A DNA stretch of 30,896 nt from an uncultured Clostridia bacterium (GCA_949118805.1 CASAUJ010000017.1:1-30896), one strand, 5' to 3'. Counted from the first letter of the stretch, positions 5,765 to 15,409 are shown. The notes: generated from the sequence alone by a model not told the origin. Numbers and translations are program-made.

Positions 5765-8596
5765 TTATAAATATTTTTTCAAAAATTTACCTGTATAACT
5801 TCTTTCATTGGTACAAATTTGTTCTGGCGTACCAACTGCTACTACTTCTCCGCCATGATCTCCTCCTTCTGGTCCTAAATCAATAATGTGATCACAAGTT
5901 TTAATGAGATCTAAATTATGCTCAATAACAATAATAGTATTTCCTGTATCTACTAGTCGCTGTAAAATTTCCACCAATTTATGAACATCTGCAATGTGAA
6001 GACCAGTAGTTGGCTCATCTAAAATATACAAAGTTTTACCCGTTGCTCTTTTAGATAACTCCGTTGCTAATTTTATTCTTTGTGCTTCTCCTCCTGATAA
6101 GGTTGTAGATGGTTGTCCTAATTTGATATAACCGAAGTCCTACATCATATAAGGTTTGTATTTTTTGTTTGATTTTTGGTATTTTATCAAAAAATGTCAA
6201 AGCTTCTTCTACTGTCATATCTAAAACATCTGCAATATTTTTTCCTTTATATTTTACTTCTAAAGTTTCTCGATTATAACGTTTTCCCTTACATACTTCA
6301 CAAGGTACATAAATATCTGGTAAAAAATGCATTTCAATTTTATGAACACCATCACCATTACAACTTTCACATCTTCCACCAGCTACATTGAAACTAAATC
6401 TCCCCTTTTGATAACCACGCATTTTTGCTTCTTCTGTTGCTGCAAAAATATCACGAATCAAATCGAAAACGCCTGTATAAGTAGCTGGATTAGAACGTGG
6501 TGTTCTCCCAATTGGAGATTGATCAATATTAATAATTTTATCAATATTTTGTAATCCTTTTACACCTTTACACTTCCCAGGTTTTTCATTGGATCCATTT
6601 AATTCTTTTGCTATGGTTTTATAGAGAACTTCATTTACTAATGTTGACTTTCCGTGATCCAGATACTCCTGTTACACAATTAAAAACGCCTAAAGGAAAC
6701 TTAACACTTATGTTTTTTAAATTGTTTTCTTCTGCTTCTTGCACTTCAATTACTTTTGTCTTTGTATGTTTTCTTCTCTTCTTAGGAACTTCTATTTGCT
6801 TCCTACCGCTTAAATACTGCCCTGTTACAGAATCTTTTACTTGTTTGACTTCCTCCACTGTTCCGTTGTGCCATAACTTGTCCTCCATGTGTTCCAGCAC
6901 CTGGGCCAATGTCTATAATTTGATCAGCTGCATACATGGTATCTTCATCATGTTCTACCACTAAAAGTGTATTTCCTAGATCTCTTAATTTTTTCAATGT
7001 TACTAATAATTTATCATTATCTCTTTGATGTAATCCGATACTTGGCTCATCTAAAATATATAATACTCCTGTTAAACCAGAACCAATCTGAGTCGCTAAA
7101 CGAATTCTTTGCGCTTCTCCTCCTGATAAGCTTCCTGCATTTCTAGATAATGTTAAATATTCTAAGCCAACATCCATTAGAAATTGTAATCTTTGCGTTA
7201 TTTCCTTTAATATCAATTCTGATATCATAGCTTCTGTTTTCGTTAATTTTAATTGATTTAAATATTCTTTTATTTTATTGATTGACATATCGGTTAATTC
7301 ATTGATATTTTTATCTCCTACTTTAATGGATAAAATTTCCGATTTTAATCTTGCCCCATGACAAGAATAACATGGTGCATTACTCATATACATTTCATAA
7401 AAATCTCTCATACCTTGCGATTTTGTCTCATTATGACGTCTATCTAAGGTCGGTAATACCCCTTCAAAAGGTGCTTTGAATTTTCGGATTCCTGCATAAG
7501 AAGAAAATTCAAAATCAATTTCCTCTTCTCCTGTACCATATAATATTTTTTCTAAAAACCATCTTGGTATGTCTTTTATTTTTTTATTCTTAATTTCTAC
7601 CCCATAATGTTTTGCAACACTTTCGAAATACATTTTTGCCATCGTGTCACCCTTTTTCATTGTGCTTGCTCCAAAAGCTTTGATTCCATCATATAAAGTT
7701 TTGCTTTTATCTGGGATAATTAGATCTTCATCCATTTTCATTAAATATCCAATCCCTGTACAGGTTGGGCAAGCTCCAAATGGATTATTAAAAGAAAACA
7801 TCCTTGGTGTTAATTCGGGAAAACTAAAACCACAATCTGGACAAGCATAATTGCAACTATACAAAACTGGTTTTTGTCCTACAATATCAATCAATACTAA
7901 TTTTTCTGCTTGTTTTAGAGCAATCTCTACGGATTCTGTTAGTCGACTGATAATATCTGGTTTTATCACCAATCGATCTACAATCAGCTCTACTTCGTGT
8001 TTTTTCTTACGATCTAAAATTATTTCATCTTCTCCTAATTCATAGATTTGTCCATCAATTCTAGCTCTTACAAAACCTTCTTTTTGATATCCTTCTAATT
8101 GTTTGGTAAATTCTCCTTTTCTTCCTCTAACCACTGGTGCTAATACTTGTATTTTTGTCCCTTCTGGTAAACTCATAATGTTATCAATGATTTGATCAAT
8201 ACTCTGTTTTTCTATCTTTTTATGACAATTAGGACAATAAGGAACTCCTATTCTTGCATATAGTAAACGGATATAATCATAGATTTCGGTTACTGTTCCC
8301 ACTGTTGAGCGTGGGTTTTTAGAAGTTGTTTTTTGATCAATAGAAATTGCTGGTGATAGTCCATCGATTCTCTCTACTTCTGGTTTTTCCATCAACCCTA
8401 AAAATTGTCTTGCATAAGAAGATAAACTTTCTACATATCTTCTTTGTCCTTCTGCATATAAAGTATCAAAAGCTAAACTTGATTTTCCAGATCCTGATAG
8501 CCCTGTGATAACGACTAATTTGTCTCGTGGTATTTCTAAATTTATATTTTTTAAATTATGTTCTTTTGCTCCCTTTATTGTAATTTTATCATTCAT
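5765..8596 (-). CDS. uvrA: Excinuclease ABC subunit A, read through three +1 frameshifts at CGG
   Basis: UvrA is the damage-recognition ATPase of nucleotide excision repair, working with UvrB. Removing one C at each of three CGG codons gives a 942-residue protein, the normal family size. The first ATPase half has Walker A GLSGSGKSS (K38), zinc cysteines (CPDC, CPTC) and the signature LSGGEAQRIRLA. The second half has Walker A GVSGSGKS (K649), CESC and CEVC pairs, LSGGEAQRIKLA and LYILDEPTTG. The breaks are at residues 578, 648 and 821, all glycine in the restored reading. Unshifted reading stops within 7-26 codons each time. The ATG at 8596 follows GGGAG. It has its own promoter. Three separate random indels in an otherwise perfect gene would be a strange way to decay. 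Confidence 0.93.
6131..6134 (-). other. +1 frameshift site CGG-T in uvrA (site 3)
   Basis: The - strand reads CTT CGGT TAT. Skipping C gives DVGL-G-YIKLGQPSTTLSGG. Bacillus-type UvrA has DVGLGY here, so glycine is expected. Confidence 0.92.
6651..6654 (-). other. +1 frameshift site CGG-A in uvrA (site 2, Walker A)
   Basis: The - strand reads TCA CGGA AAG TCA. Skipping C gives SGS-G-KST, the second Walker A motif. The glycine is essentially invariant, so this site most clearly identifies the inserted residue. Unshifted reading gives SRKVNISK and stops. Confidence 0.95.
6862..6865 (-). other. +1 frameshift site CGG-A in uvrA (site 1)
   Basis: The - strand reads CAA CGGA ACA GTG. Skipping C gives HGGQVMAQ-G-TVEEV, matching the conserved G-T/P position of UvrA between the first ATPase half and the linker. 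Confidence 0.92.
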
Positions 8597-8645
8597 GATC
8601 TTCTCCCACTTTCTTCTTTTAAATTGCATTTTTCCTACTTGCTCT

Positions 8646-8674
8646 ATTATACTATATTTCTTTTTTAAAAACAA
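8646..8674 (-). promoter_or_regulatory. uvrA promoter
   Basis: On the - strand TTGTTT (8669-8674), 17 bases, TATAAT (8646-8651), about 50 bases before the uvrA ATG. No LexA-type box was recognised by eye. Confidence 0.7.
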
Positions 8675-8700
8675 GAGTTTGGTATATTTTTTCTATTAAA

Positions 8701-8739
8701 AACTCTTATCTCTGACTTTTCTTGTCAAAGATAAGAGTT
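8701..8739 (-). terminator. fhs terminator
   Basis: Bases 8701-8716 and 8724-8739 form a 16-base-pair stem with one wobble pair and a seven-base loop. On the - strand TTTAAT follows. It ends the asp23-to-fhs operon just before the uvrA promoter. Confidence 0.75.
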
Positions 8740-8770
8740 CTTTCTTCTCATTCTATTCCCATAAACCTCT

Positions 8771-10435
8771 TTAGAAGATTCCTACAATATCTCCATTTTC
8801 ATCTATATCAATACTTTCCGCTGATGGTACTTTTGGAAGTCCTGGCATCGTCATTATTTTCCCTGCTAAAGCTACTACAAATCCTGCTCCTGTTTTTAAT
8901 TGAATATCACGAATAGTAATAAGATAATCTCCTTTACATTCTAAGTTTTTTGCATCATCCGAAAAAGAATATTGTGTTTTAGCAATACAAACTGGAAAAT
9001 TATCATATCCCAATTCTTCTATTTTTTTGATTTCTGCTAATGCTGTATCAGAAAATTCAACTCCTTTTGCTCCATAGATTTTAGTTGCTATTTTTTCAAT
9101 TTTGGTTGGAATGGAATCTTCTAATTCATATATATAGCTGAAGTTTTCTTCTTTTTGTTCTGTTAGTTTCACCAATTTTTCAGCAATGTCTCTTGCTCCT
9201 TCTCCTCCTTTTGCCCATCCTTCTACTAAACTTAGTTCAACTCCTTTTTGTGCTAATTTTTCTTTTAAGAATTCAATTTCTTTTTCCGTATCTTGTAAGT
9301 ATCGATTTAAAGCTACAATTACATTTAAACCAAATTTATTTTTTAAGTTATCAATATGACGATATAAGTTATCAATGCCTCTTTCTATTCCTTCGATATT
9401 TTCTTCTTGTATTTTATCCTTTTCTACTCCACCATGATATTTAATGGCTTTTATCGTGGCTACTAGTACAACTGCATCTGGTTTGATTCCTGCTTTTCTA
9501 CATTTGATATCTACAAATTTTTCCGCTCCAAGATCTGCTCCAAATCCAGCTTCTGTTACGACATAATCCCCTAGTTTTAAAGCCAATTTAGTTGCCATGA
9601 TACTATTACATCCATGTGCGATATTGGCAAATGGACCTCCATGAATAATCGCTGGTGTATGTTCTAAAGTTTGTACCAAATTTGGTTTTAAAGCATCTTT
9701 TAATAAAACTGCCATGGCTCCTTCGGCTTTTAGTTGTTTTGCATAAATTGGCTCTCCTTGTTTATTATAGCCAATTAAAATGTTTCCTAATTTTTGTTTT
9801 AAATCTTCTATACTAGTTGCTAAACATACAATTGCCATTACTTCTGAGGCTACTGTTATATCAAATTGATCTTGTCTTGGTACAACTTTTTTCTCTCCTG
9901 ATAAACCAGTTTCCACTTGTCTTAATTGACGATCATTTAAATCGACACATCTTTTCCATACAATTCGTTCAAAACCTAATTCATTTCCAAAATAAATATG
10001 GTTATCAATTAGACTTGCTAATAAGTTATTGGCAGCTGTAATAGCATGAATATCCCCTGTAAAATGCAAATTTATATCTTCCATTGGTGCAACTTGTACT
10101 CTTCCTCCTCCTGTTGCTCCTCCTTTGATTCCAAATACTGGTCCTAAAGATGGTTCTCTCAAAGCTAATATAGAATTTTTTCCAATGGTTCTTAATCCAT
10201 CTGCCACAGCAATGGATATGGTTGTTTTTCCTTCTCCTAATGGAGTTGGATTTACAGCTGTTACTAAAATTAATTTTCCATCTTTTTTCTCTTTTAAATT
10301 TTCATAAACTTGATTAGAAATTTTTGCTTTGTATTTTCCATATTGCTCGATATCCTCCTCATTCATTCCTACCTTTTTAGCAATGTCTACTATTTTATCT
10401 AATTTGGTACTTCTTGCAATTTCGATATCTGTCAT
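8771..10435 (-). CDS. fhs: Formate-tetrahydrofolate ligase
   Basis: The enzyme joins formate to tetrahydrofolate using ATP and yields 10-formyl-tetrahydrofolate, which feeds purine synthesis, Met-tRNA formylation and, in acetogens, the Wood-Ljungdahl pathway. The 554 residues match the family length. Diagnostic sequences are the P-loop NPTPLGEGKTT near residue 65, GIKGGATGGGR, NLHFTGD, TEAGFGADLGAEKF and the C-terminal MPGLPKVPSAESI. AAAGGAGG stands eight bases before the ATG. It is the last gene of the operon that starts at asp23, 20 bases after the HTH-repeat gene. The product is also the formyl donor precursor for Fmt, encoded in the next operon. No in-frame CGG. Confidence 0.97.
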   Translation of the reverse strand: MTDIEIARSTKLDKIVDIAKKVGMNEEDIEQYGKYKAKISNQVYENLKEKKDGKLILVTAVNPTPLGEGKTTISIAVADGLRTIGKNSILALREPSLGPVFGIKGGATGGGRVQVAPMEDINLHFTGDIHAITAANNLLASLIDNHIYFGNELGFERIVWKRCVDLNDRQLRQVETGLSGEKKVVPRQDQFDITVASEVMAIVCLATSIEDLKQKLGNILIGYNKQGEPIYAKQLKAEGAMAVLLKDALKPNLVQTLEHTPAIIHGGPFANIAHGCNSIMATKLALKLGDYVVTEAGFGADLGAEKFVDIKCRKAGIKPDAVVLVATIKAIKYHGGVEKDKIQEENIEGIERGIDNLYRHIDNLKNKFGLNVIVALNRYLQDTEKEIEFLKEKLAQKGVELSLVEGWAKGGEGARDIAEKLVKLTEQKEENFSYIYELEDSIPTKIEKIATKIYGAKGVEFSDTALAEIKKIEELGYDNFPVCIAKTQYSFSDDAKNLECKGDYLITIRDIQLKTGAGFVVALAGKIMTMPGLPKVPSAESIDIDENGDIVGIF

Positions 10436-10455
10436 TTTTCATTCCTCCTTTATTT

Positions 10456-11745
10456 TTAACTAATTTGTTGTTCTTTCTCGTCATTTTCTTCTAATTTTCT
10501 ACTTTCTTGTTTTACTTCTATAATTTCTACCTGTTTTAATTCTTGTGTCATTCTCTCTTTTTTTCCCATAGCATATTTGATTTCCTTAAATTTTTGTTCA
10601 AGTATTTTAATTTCGTTTTTTAATTTTTCTAAATTTCGTCCTTCTTCTTCTGTTAAATTCACTCGACTCATTTGAGAGTTTATAAACTGCATTGCTTCTG
10701 TAAATTGATGAAATCGAATACATACTCTTATATAAAATACAATATCTTGCCAATCTTTCGTCACGATCACTAATTCTTTTATTCCCTCTATCTCTGTCAA
10801 TTTCAATTCTTCTTTTTCAAATTTAGTTCTATATCCTATCATATATACTCTTGGTTGTTTCAATCTTTTTTCTTTTATTTTCTCTAGTTCCCTTGATATC
10901 TTTGCTTGATAAGACCCTAATTGCTCCACTATTTCATCTTGTCTTTTTCCTTGTACATAATATAATTCTTCAATTTGTTTTCTTTCAATTTTTTCATATT
11001 TTTCTATGTTAAAAATAACATTTCTGATTGTCGTAATAGAAGTTCCTATTCCCAAATTTTGCTCTGTAAGAATTTGCGATATCTCTTTTACTGATTTTCC
11101 ATCTTCATACATTCTTTTGATTTCCTTGTCTCTTTCTTCAATACTCGCTTTTCTTTTCACTTCACCAATTTTTCTTAAATATTTTAAATCTTTCGATATC
11201 ATTATCTCATCTACTTTTAAAATAATTGCGATCTCTTTTGAACTCCTATTTTGCCCATATAATTCTTTTACTTTAATTCTTCTTACATATATTGCTATTA
11301 CTGACTTATTCTCTCTTAATTCTATTGCTATTTCTTCTTCCGATTTTCCTTGCTCATACAATTCCTTTACTTGATTGAAATTTCTTTTCTCTTTATCTAT
11401 TCTTTCTTGTTCTGTCATTTCTTGTTTGGGAACTTCTCCAATCTGTCCATTTTTCAATAAAAATGCAATATCTCTCTTAATATCACTTGCTGAGATATTT
11501 ACTAAAACTCTTGAAATCTCCTTTACTGTTGTTTTCCCTTGATTATATACTTCTTTTACTCGATTCCTTCTTCTGTGTACCCTATTTTCAATTTCTCCAC
11601 TATCTTTTAAAAATTTTATATTATTACCTACTGTACTACTACTTATCCCCAATATCTCCACTATTTTATCTATTTTTACTCCTTGATTGTACAGTTCTTT
11701 TGTTCTCATTAATTGCTGTTTTTTCTCTTCTTCCATATCCCCCAT
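10456..11745 (-). CDS. Protein with about six tandem HTH-like units, unknown function
   Basis: This 429-residue protein is built of repeats. About six units of 35-50 residues begin with a variant of KELYxQGxSxxEIAxxL (starting near residues 16, 64, 114, 148, 200 and 250). Each is the first two helices of a winged-helix or sigma-70 region 4-like fold, followed by a third helix and often GEI or GEV. Residues from about 295 onward form an alpha/beta segment and then a long Lys/Glu coiled coil. It could bind repeated DNA sites or act as a scaffold; both are inference. I recognise no named family. It sits in the asp23 operon, 24 bases after the PAP2-like gene and 20 before fhs. The ATG follows AGAAGG closely, so the ATG at 11736 is an alternative. 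Confidence 0.65.
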   Translation of the reverse strand: MGDMEEEKKQQLMRTKELYNQGVKIDKIVEILGISSSTVGNNIKFLKDSGEIENRVHRRRNRVKEVYNQGKTTVKEISRVLVNISASDIKRDIAFLLKNGQIGEVPKQEMTEQERIDKEKRNFNQVKELYEQGKSEEEIAIELRENKSVIAIYVRRIKVKELYGQNRSSKEIAIILKVDEIMISKDLKYLRKIGEVKRKASIEERDKEIKRMYEDGKSVKEISQILTEQNLGIGTSITTIRNVIFNIEKYEKIERKQIEELYYVQGKRQDEIVEQLGSYQAKISRELEKIKEKRLKQPRVYMIGYRTKFEKEELKLTEIEGIKELVIVTKDWQDIVFYIRVCIRFHQFTEAMQFINSQMSRVNLTEEEGRNLEKLKNEIKILEQKFKEIKYAMGKKERMTQELKQVEIIEVKQESRKLEENDEKEQQIS

Positions 11746-11769
11746 ATTCCTTCTATTTTTTCTTTACTA

Positions 11770-12210
11770 CTAAACAATCAAACCTACTACTACTCCAATT
11801 AAAGCTCCTACAAACACTTGAACTGGCGTATGTCCTAACACTTCTACCAATCTTTCAGAAACTTGCATTCCTGTTAATCCTGGTGTTTCAATCAATTTAT
11901 TTAATAATACAGCTTGTTTTCCTGCAGCACGTCTGACTCCGCAAGCATCATACATAACCACAAAAGCAACAATCAAGGCTAATGCAAAAATTGGGCTTCC
12001 TACTCCCTCGTATTTCCCAATCAATGTCGCTACACCTGCTACTACGGCTGAATGAGAACTTGGCATTCCACCTGCTCCCATAATTCTTTTAAAGTTAAAC
12101 TTTTTGGTAGTTACCAAATCATAGATTAATTTAAATAATTGTATTCCAAACCATAAAAAAAATGGTACATAAATGTATTTATTTTGCACAAATGCAATAA
12201 AGTCATTCAT
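11770..12210 (-). CDS. Divergent PAP2 family membrane protein (DUF212, YuiD-like)
   Basis: This 146-residue protein belongs to the divergent PAP2/DUF212 family, small integral membrane proteins related to acid phosphatases. The family signature GAGGMPSSHSA is at about residues 46-56, followed by a hydrophobic helix, YDACGVRRAAG in the middle, and LGHTPVQVFVGA before the last helix. About four membrane segments are visible. The PSSH motif corresponds to part of the PAP2 active site, but activity in this family is not established. It follows xseB by 38 bases in the same direction. No signal peptide apart from the first hydrophobic helix. Confidence 0.88.
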   Translation of the reverse strand: MNDFIAFVQNKYIYVPFFLWFGIQLFKLIYDLVTTKKFNFKRIMGAGGMPSSHSAVVAGVATLIGKYEGVGSPIFALALIVAFVVMYDACGVRRAAGKQAVLLNKLIETPGLTGMQVSERLVEVLGHTPVQVFVGALIGVVVGLIV

Positions 12211-12248
12211 TTTTGCTTTTCTCTCCTTTTTTATAATTTTCTTTTGCT

Positions 12249-12464
12249 TTATGTCTCAAAATTTTCTTCTGTTATCTCTCCTTCTTGATGGATCAAAATG
12301 GTAATCTTTTTTTCTGCTTCTTCCAATGTTTTATTACATTCTTTTGAGATTTTAATTCCCTTTTCAAATTTCAACATAGAATCTTCTAAACTCAAATCTC
12401 CTTTTTCTAATTCTTCTACAATATTTTCCAATTCTTCCATTTGCTCTTCAAAACTCTTGCTCAT
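12249..12464 (-). CDS. xseB: Exodeoxyribonuclease VII small subunit
   Basis: XseB joins several-fold with XseA to form exonuclease VII, which degrades single-stranded DNA. The 71 residues show the full family pattern: SFEEQMEELENIVEELEKG, LSLEDSMLKFEKG and a second helix with CNKTLEEAEKKI. It is the usual helical hairpin. The gene lies 24 bases downstream of xseA, as is typical in Firmicutes. A short glutamate-rich tail follows the core. Confidence 0.95.
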   Translation of the reverse strand: MSKSFEEQMEELENIVEELEKGDLSLEDSMLKFEKGIKISKECNKTLEEAEKKITILIHQEGEITEENFET

Positions 12465-12488
12465 TATTCTTTCCTCTTTTCTTTCTTT

Positions 12489-13697
12489 TTAAAAAGTCTC
12501 TTGTTTTTTTACTTCTGCTTCTACTTGCCCATCTTGGAATCGAATCTTAACCATATCTCCCCTTTTCAACTCTGTTACTTGTTTTACCACTTTTCCCTCT
12601 TTTTGTGTAATGGTATAACCTCTTCCTAAAGTTTTTAATGGACTATAAGCATCTAATTTAGCAATCATTTTTGCATACCCATTTTTTTCTTTTTCTTGTC
12701 TTGTTTGTATCAAATTTATTAATTTCTTTACTTGTTGGTCGATCTGTATATAATTTTCCTGTATTTTTCTATTGGGTTCTTTTAATCCATAACTTGCTAC
12801 TGTTTTTTCATATCTTAATTTCATAATTTGAACTTTTTTTAACAAAGCTTCTCTTAATCGATTTTGATCACTTATTATTTTCTGTTTCATTTCATAGGTA
12901 TCCGCTACTGCTAATTCAGCAGCAGCAGATGGTGTTGGTGCTCTTAAATCCGCTACAAAATCAGCAATCGTAAAATCTGTTTCATGCCCTACTGCTGATA
13001 TAATGGGAATCTCTGAATGATAAATGCTATTGGCTACCACTTCTTCATTAAATGGCCATAAATCTTCTAAAGATCCTCCTCCTCTTGCTAAGATTAACAC
13101 ATCTGCCAATCTTTTTCGATTCATGACTTCAATTCCTTCTGCTATTTTTTCTGCTGCCCCTTCTCCTTGTACAGGAACAGGTAATAATCTTATTACTACA
13201 TTTGGATTTCTTCTTGTAGATACATTGATAATATCTTTAATAACTGATCCTGTCTGCGAAGTTAAAACGCCTATTACTTTTGGCATCTTTGGAATCGGTA
13301 TTTTATGTTCTTCCTCAAATAATCCTTGTTCTTCTAAACGATTTTTTAATTTTTGATATTGTGTATATAAATCACCTAATCCATCTTCTTCCATAGCTTT
13401 TACATAAATTTGATAAATCCCATCTCTTTCAAAAACAGACACTCCTCCTAAAAGAAATACTTTCATTCCATCTTTTGGCATAAAGTCTAATTTCTGTGCA
13501 TAAGACTTAAACATAATACATTTAATTAGAGATTTTTCATCTTTTAATGTAAAATATAAATGGCCTGTATAATGATTTTTAAAATTAGAAATTTCTCCTT
13601 TTACTAAAATATTATTTAGATATTCATCTTCTGCTATTTTGTTTTTAACATATTGATTTAAGTCAGAAACTGTTATTGCCATTTCTGCATATTTCAT
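12489..13697 (-). CDS. xseA: Exodeoxyribonuclease VII large subunit
   Basis: XseA is the catalytic subunit of exonuclease VII, a single-strand nuclease used in repair. The 402 residues match the family. Residues 5-100 are the OB-fold that binds DNA (VSDLNQYVKNKI, KGEISNFKNHYTGHLYFTLKD). The catalytic core follows with VLTSQTGSVIKDI, ILARGGGSLEDLW, SAVGHETDFTIADF and RAPTPSAAAE. A coiled coil lies from about 280 to 350, and LGRGYTI near the C-terminus is the last conserved block. The gene starts nine bases after the nusB stop. No in-frame CGG. Confidence 0.97.
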   Translation of the reverse strand: MKYAEMAITVSDLNQYVKNKIAEDEYLNNILVKGEISNFKNHYTGHLYFTLKDEKSLIKCIMFKSYAQKLDFMPKDGMKVFLLGGVSVFERDGIYQIYVKAMEEDGLGDLYTQYQKLKNRLEEQGLFEEEHKIPIPKMPKVIGVLTSQTGSVIKDIINVSTRRNPNVVIRLLPVPVQGEGAAEKIAEGIEVMNRKRLADVLILARGGGSLEDLWPFNEEVVANSIYHSEIPIISAVGHETDFTIADFVADLRAPTPSAAAELAVADTYEMKQKIISDQNRLREALLKKVQIMKLRYEKTVASYGLKEPNRKIQENYIQIDQQVKKLINLIQTRQEKEKNGYAKMIAKLDAYSPLKTLGRGYTITQKEGKVVKQVTELKRGDMVKIRFQDGQVEAEVKKQETF

Positions 13698-13706
13698 ATT
13701 ATCCCT

Positions 13707-14111
13707 CTATTTCTCTTTTACCACACTGGCTAAAATTCCATTTACAAATTTTTTTGAGGTTTCTTCTCCATATTTCTTTGCTAATTCAACTGCCTCGTTA
13801 ATTGCTACTTTAAATGGTATTTCTGTATATTCCAACTCATATATTGCCAATTTTAAAATAGCTAAATCCATCTTAGAAATCCTATCAATTTTCCACTCTG
13901 CTTTTAGATTTTTTTCAATTTGATAAATAATTTCTTCCTTGTTTTTCTGGATTCCTAAAATTGTATCTCTCATGTATTTTTTAGCATTTTGATCCTTTAT
14001 TTCATTATTTTCTTCATATAACTGTATCGCTTCTTCCAAATTATCCTGTTTTTGAATTTCTAAACTATAAATTAGCCTAAAAGTTTGCTCTCTGATTGCT
14101 GTTCTATTCAT
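13707..14111 (-). CDS. nusB: Transcription antitermination factor NusB
   Basis: NusB, with NusE (S10), binds boxA RNA and helps antitermination in ribosomal RNA operons. The 134-residue protein is all helical. It opens with the family motif MNRTAIREQTFRLIYSLE and ends with the conserved AINEAVELAKKYG...KFVNGIL. I start at the ATG at 14111, preceded by AAGGA with seven bases spacing. The longer frame from 14147 would add 12 residues without family support and overlap the previous gene. It lies between the DUF2273 gene and xseA. Confidence 0.95.
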   Translation of the reverse strand: MNRTAIREQTFRLIYSLEIQKQDNLEEAIQLYEENNEIKDQNAKKYMRDTILGIQKNKEEIIYQIEKNLKAEWKIDRISKMDLAILKLAIYELEYTEIPFKVAINEAVELAKKYGEETSKKFVNGILASVVKEK

Positions 14112-14133
14112 TTTATTTCCTTCCCCCAAATAA

Positions 14134-14334
14134 CTACATTTTGTCAATCCATTTTTTTAGTTTGGCTTTTACCTCTTCTTTATTTTGTTGTACATAATTT
14201 CCTAGCAAAGCCCCTAATACTAAAACAATAATTGCTAATATTAAATCATGTAATCTTGTAATTAAAATCAATATGGCAATCATAATTCCAATAATTGCTC
14301 CTTTATAACTGTTCCAAAAATCTTTTAGGTTCAT
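14134..14334 (-). CDS. DUF2273 small membrane protein
   Basis: The 66-residue protein has two hydrophobic helices (about residues 10-26 and 30-48) and a basic tail ending in KKWIDKM. This fits DUF2273, which is regularly encoded beside asp23 and amaP and is thought to belong to the same cell-envelope module. The order amaP-DUF2273-nusB is the common Clostridia arrangement. The ribosome site is weak (GTGAGAAGAG directly before the ATG). Confidence 0.85.
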   Translation of the reverse strand: MNLKDFWNSYKGAIIGIMIAILILITRLHDLILAIIVLVLGALLGNYVQQNKEEVKAKLKKWIDKM

Positions 14335-14382
14335 CTCTTCTCACTTTCCTTTCTTCATCCTCTTTCCTTTTCTTGATGTTTG

Positions 14383-14934
14383 TTAGTCTGCTTGTTGTTT
14401 TGGAGCAACTTTTTTTACTGTAATATTTACCTCTTTTACCTCCAAGTCGGTTGCTGATTTTACTTTTTCTTTGATCTTTGCTTGTAAATTAGCAGATAAA
14501 TCTTTAATAATAGCTTCTTCATTTACAATTAAATTAACATATACTTTTACATTGTTCTCTTTGTCCAATTCTACTCTTGTATTCACTTCTTCTGCACTTT
14601 GAAAATTTAAGGCAACAGAATTCACCAAATTTTCTATTGTTTCTTTTGAGATCATAAGTTTTCCACTTTCATTTTCTAAAAGAACTCCTTGTCTTTCTTT
14701 AATTTGTTCTTTTGAGGTACTATCAAAAAAGATACATTTTATGGATAATAAACTAAATACAACACTTGCTCCTAATAGGATTTTACTTGATGTTTCTCCC
14801 ACTATAATTTTTGTTACAATGGCTCCTACTAAATCCATATCTAACCATCCAAATATTAATAGACAAAAGATAATAGATAATATTAACATGATATTGGCAT
14901 AAATAATTAGTGTGATTTTTTCTAAAATTTTCAT
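14383..14934 (-). CDS. amaP: Alkaline shock response membrane anchor protein AmaP
   Basis: AmaP holds Asp23 at the membrane in Gram-positive bacteria. The 183-residue protein has two membrane helices (about 8-30 and 46-68), then a cytoplasmic domain with the family's alternating pattern: ISKETIENLVNSVALN, VKVYVNLIVNEE and LEVKEVNITVKKV. The pattern at the end resembles Asp23 itself. It lies 26 bases downstream of asp23 and upstream of the DUF2273 gene. Expression presumably follows the asp23 promoter. Confidence 0.9.
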   Translation of the reverse strand: MKILEKITLIIYANIMLILSIIFCLLIFGWLDMDLVGAIVTKIIVGETSSKILLGASVVFSLLSIKCIFFDSTSKEQIKERQGVLLENESGKLMISKETIENLVNSVALNFQSAEEVNTRVELDKENNVKVYVNLIVNEEAIIKDLSANLQAKIKEKVKSATDLEVKEVNITVKKVAPKQQAD

Positions 14935-14960
14935 TTCATTTCCTCCTACTTTTCTTAATT

Positions 14961-15392
14961 TTATTCTTCTCCTATTGTTTCTTCTGAAACTTCTTGTTGT
15001 TTTGCTCCTTCTGTGTTGACTCCTTGTACATGTACATTTACTTCTTCTACCTTAAGTCCTGTCATGCTCTCTACTGCTTTTTTTACTCTATTTTGAATCT
15101 CAAAAGCAACATCAGGAATTCTAGAACCATATTCCACAATAATGTTAACATCTATTTTTGCTTGTGCTCCTTCTACTTCTACTTTAATTCCCTTCGCTAG
15201 ATTTTTCTTTCCACTTAATACTTCTGTAATTCCTCCTGCAAATCTTCCCGCCATTCCTGCCACTCCAGGCACTTCTGACACAGCCACACCACTAATAACT
15301 GCTACTACATCATTCGAAATTTGAATTCCATCATTTTCTGTTTTTATTTCCTCTTCCAATTCTACTATTTCACCTTGATTTTCCTCATTCAT
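14961..15392 (-). CDS. Asp23/Gls24 family envelope stress protein
   Basis: Asp23 family proteins form a layer under the membrane and respond to envelope stress. The 143-residue protein has the family core: IQISNDVVAVISGVAVSEV, GVAGMAGRF, KGIKVEVEG and VNIIVEYGSRIPDVAFEIQ, ending with VEEVNVHVQG. The ATG at 15392 is chosen because AAAGGAGG stands seven bases before it. An in-frame ATG at 15452 lacks a ribosome site and would lie at the -35 box. It is the first gene of the operon that continues to fhs. Confidence 0.92.
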   Translation of the reverse strand: MNEENQGEIVELEEEIKTENDGIQISNDVVAVISGVAVSEVPGVAGMAGRFAGGITEVLSGKKNLAKGIKVEVEGAQAKIDVNIIVEYGSRIPDVAFEIQNRVKKAVESMTGLKVEEVNVHVQGVNTEGAKQQEVSEETIGEE

Positions 15393-15409
15393 AAAATTTC
15401 CTCCTTTAA

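Noticed and set aside
5765..8596. uvrA as a decayed pseudogene
   Set aside because: All motifs are intact, no stop codon remains after the three corrections, and the corrected length is normal. Decay would give mixed mutations.
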